From: Pseudomonas sp. C2B4
GTDB lineage: Bacteria > Pseudomonadota > Gammaproteobacteria > Pseudomonadales > Pseudomonadaceae
Length of the DNA stretch: 64,000 nucleotides
Direction: 5' to 3'
NCBI RefSeq assembly: GCF_013359695.1
Contig: NZ_JABFMU010000009.1
Coordinates: 76,537 to 140,536 of the forward strand
The position numbers were made by a program, and so were the translations under genes. Below the pieces are notes generated by a model. It had not been told where the DNA came from. It was given only the letters and a program-made list of their open reading frames with translations, and searched no databases. Below are positions 62,098-64,000 of this stretch, piece after piece (the stretch's first letter is position 1; every line of letters starts with the position of its first letter).

Positions 62098-63054
62098 TTA
62101 CTTGCGAGCCACGATGACCGCCCGCATCGGCGCCGGAAGTCCTTCGATGGTCTTGCTGTGATCCTCGGGATCAAGGAAATCGCTCAGCGACTGATACTTC
62201 ATCCACTCCGTCCCGCGCTGTTCCTCGACCGTGGTCACGCTGACGTCCACGCACTTCACATCGCTGAACCCGGCACGACGCAGCCACAGCTCAAGCGCCG
62301 GCACCGACGGCAGGAACCACACGTTACGCATCTGCGCATAGCGATCTTCCGGCACCAGCACCTGATGTTTGTCGCCTTCGACCACCAGGGTTTCGAGCAC
62401 CAGTTCGCCGCCCTTGACCAGGCAATCCTTCAGCGCCAGCAAGTGCTCGATTGGCGAGCGACGGTGGTAGAACACGCCCATCGAGAACACGGTGTCGAAG
62501 CCTTCCAGGTTCGGCGGCAGGTCTTCAAAAGGAAACGGCAGGTGCCAGGCGTTAGGCTCGGAGAGGTAACGCTGAACTGCCTGGAACTGGCAGAAAAACA
62601 GCCAGTTCGGATCGACACCGATCACACTGTCCGCGCCGGCGCCGAGCATGCGCCACATGTAATAGCCGTTGCCGCAGCCGACATCGAGGATGCGCTTACC
62701 CTTCAGATCCAGATGCGGCGCGACCCTCGACCACTTCCAGTCCGAGCGCCATTCCGTGTCGACGTGCACGCCGAACAGGTCGAACGGACCCTTGCGCCAC
62801 GGCGACAGGCCCATCAGCGCGGTGCGCATTTGCGCGCGGGTTTCATCGTCGCAATCGGTGTCCAGCTTCAGGCCGTTGAGCAGATCGACTTCGCTCGGCT
62901 GGATCTTTGGCAGGGCGTCCAGCGCGCTTTGCCAGCGCTCCAGATCGCCGTGACCCTTTTCCATTTTCTTGTCGAGTTGCGCTTGCAGGGTGGTGGCCCA
63001 TTCGGCCAGCGGTGTGCCGGCCAGACGGCGGGCGAGGGGGGACAGATCAATCAT
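62098..63054 (-). CDS. cmoB: tRNA U34 carboxymethyltransferase CmoB
   Basis: A 318-residue enzyme that transfers the carboxymethyl group of carboxy-SAM to 5-hydroxyuridine 34 of tRNAs, giving cmo5U. The SAM-type fold has [28 protein letters not shown], and [20 protein letters not shown] is typical of CmoB. Its start overlaps the cmoA stop by 4 bp, so enzyme and co-substrate producer are coupled. Confidence 0.96.
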   Translation of the reverse strand: MIDLSPLARRLAGTPLAEWATTLQAQLDKKMEKGHGDLERWQSALDALPKIQPSEVDLLNGLKLDTDCDDETRAQMRTALMGLSPWRKGPFDLFGVHVDTEWRSDWKWSRVAPHLDLKGKRILDVGCGNGYYMWRMLGAGADSVIGVDPNWLFFCQFQAVQRYLSEPNAWHLPFPFEDLPPNLEGFDTVFSMGVFYHRRSPIEHLLALKDCLVKGGELVLETLVVEGDKHQVLVPEDRYAQMRNVWFLPSVPALELWLRRAGFSDVKCVDVSVTTVEEQRGTEWMKYQSLSDFLDPEDHSKTIEGLPAPMRAVIVARK

Positions 63055-63794
63055 GGCAAGGCAATCAACGAGGCAAAGTTAAGACACTGGAACCACGGCA
63101 CGACTTTCGAGAACCCGGCGGCCAGCAGGCGCTCACGGTGTTCTTCGAGGCTGTCGGGCTTCATGACGTTTTCGATGGCGCTGCGCTTCTGGGCGATTTC
63201 CAGTTCGCTGTAGCCGTTGGCGCGTTTGAAGGCGATGTGCAGGTCGGTGAGCAGGGCGTGTTCCTGTTCGTCTTCAAAGCGAAGCTTTTCCGACAGGATC
63301 AAGGCGCCGCCGGGCAACAACGACTGACGGATGCGCGAAAGCAGTCCGGTGCGCTGATCCGGAGCGATGAATTGCAGGGTGAAGTTCAGCGCCACCACCG
63401 AGGCTGGCTGGAATTGCAGGGCGAGGATGTCACCTTCGATCACCTCGACCGGCAGTAACTCCTGGAACATCGAATCCTGACCGTTGAGGTACTCGCGGCA
63501 GCGTTCGACCATGGCCGCGGAGTTATCCACAGCGATCACCCGGCAACCGTCGGTGCGCACATGCCGGCGCAACGCCTGGGTCACGGCACCCAGGGACGCA
63601 CCGAGGTCGTAGAGCACGCTGTTGGGCTGGGCGAACTGCGCGGCGAGCACACCGAGGTTTTCCACAATGGTCGGATACCCTGGCACCGAGCGCTTGATCA
63701 TGTCCGGGAACACCCGCACCACGTCCTCGTTAAAGGCGAAGTCAGGCACCTGGGCCAAAGGCTGGGCGAAAAGGCGATCGGATTCTTTGCTCAC
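63051..63794 (-). CDS. cmoA: Carboxy-S-adenosyl-L-methionine synthase CmoA
   Basis: A 247-residue enzyme that makes carboxy-SAM from SAM and prephenate. [38 protein letters not shown] and [14 protein letters not shown] form the cofactor site. Its product is used by CmoB, encoded directly downstream. The ATG at 63794 is preceded on the minus strand by GGAACCGCCGTGAG-like sequence. It is the last gene in the window. Confidence 0.96.
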   Translation of the reverse strand: MSKESDRLFAQPLAQVPDFAFNEDVVRVFPDMIKRSVPGYPTIVENLGVLAAQFAQPNSVLYDLGASLGAVTQALRRHVRTDGCRVIAVDNSAAMVERCREYLNGQDSMFQELLPVEVIEGDILALQFQPASVVALNFTLQFIAPDQRTGLLSRIRQSLLPGGALILSEKLRFEDEQEHALLTDLHIAFKRANGYSELEIAQKRSAIENVMKPDSLEEHRERLLAAGFSKVVPWFQCLNFASLIALP

Positions 63795-63914
63795 GGCGGT
63801 TCCAGCGGTGTCGATGAAAAGGCCGGCATTTTAGCCAAGTTGGCGTGGGGATGCGCGGGTTGTCTGATAAACCGGTGGGCACGCCCTGATATCTTCGCCG
63901 TCGGTGATATCGCT

Positions 63915-63978
63915 TTCGCGAGCAGGCTCGCTCCCACAGGGATTGCGCTAAACCTGTGGGAGCGAGCCAGCACGCGAA
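63915..63978. repeat. Inside-out REP doublet upstream of cmoA
   Basis: TTTCGCGAGCAGGCTCGCTC begins the element, and GTGGGAGCGAGCCAGCACGCGAA, with two changes, ends it. The spacer is about 18 bp. The region 63795-64000 holds no gene that I can support. Confidence 0.82.
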
Positions 63979-64000
63979 TAAATCAGCGCGGTTCAGGACC

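Overview
This window is chromosomal core DNA of a Pseudomonas, most likely of the P. fluorescens group. The evidence is the gene orders iscRSUA-hscBA-fdx-iscX, ndk-rlmN-pilF-rodZ-ispG-hisS-yfgM-bamB-der and lepA-lepB-rnc-era-recO-pdxJ, together with GC-rich codon use and about seventeen REP/REPIN-type inverted repeats built on the words GTGGGAGCGAGCCTGCTCGCGA or GAGGGAGCTTGCTCCC. I see no rRNA, tRNA, insertion sequence, prophage or CRISPR array. Every gene call rests on reading the sequence and on family knowledge; no database search was run.

Layout. 1-5.2 kb: iron-sulfur cluster assembly operon, entered inside iscR. 5.2-14.6 kb: ndk, then a long run for rRNA/tRNA methylation (rlmN), type IV pilus and cell-shape proteins (pilF, rodZ), isoprenoid synthesis (ispG), hisS, envelope factors (yfgM, bamB) and the ribosome GTPase der. 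14.8-16.7 kb: an aminotransferase/omega-amidase pair, probably methionine salvage or glutamine-type transamination. 16.9-18.8 kb: leuA behind a candidate leader-peptide attenuator. 19-25.1 kb: small unknown gene, M23 peptidase, xseA, a TSUP permease, holC and pepA. 25.5-27.7 kb: lptF-lptG for LPS export. 27.9-33.9 kb: lepA, lepB, a tiny coupled ORF, rnc, era, recO, pdxJ. 34-40 kb: mltF, purL, a YqfO-like gene. 40.2-47.6 kb: a leftward N-acetylglucosamine operon (nagR-nagA-nagB-II-nagF-nagE). 48-53.3 kb: L,D-transpeptidase, two NUDIX enzymes, a gamma-carbonic anhydrase-like protein, DUF1289, a VUT-family permease, purT and a CXXC protein. 53.5-56.7 kb: guaB-guaA. 56.8-61.5 kb: an accessory-looking 1039-residue toxin-like protein, divergent from a Tat-exported multicopper oxidase. 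61.5-63.8 kb: tadA, then cmoA-cmoB on the minus strand.

How the genes work together. The isc genes supply clusters to enzymes encoded nearby, such as RlmN and IspG, which both show their cluster cysteines. purL, purT, guaB and guaA are purine biosynthesis genes in separate transcription units. The nag operon covers GlcNAc uptake (NagE with the EIIA-HPr-EI fusion NagF), deacetylation (NagA), deamination (NagB-II) and control (a GntR regulator with AGTGGTAT-like words upstream).

Most of the window is conventional. The least explained items are the leuA leader ORF with the core LRQHRSLCLVSARLPG, a 39-44-residue signal-peptide-like ORF overlapping the rnc start codon, the toxin whose C-terminal domain seems to lack two expected histidines, a 24-bp near-perfect palindrome between that toxin and the oxidase, and a second EIIB domain in NagE without its active-site cysteine in register.
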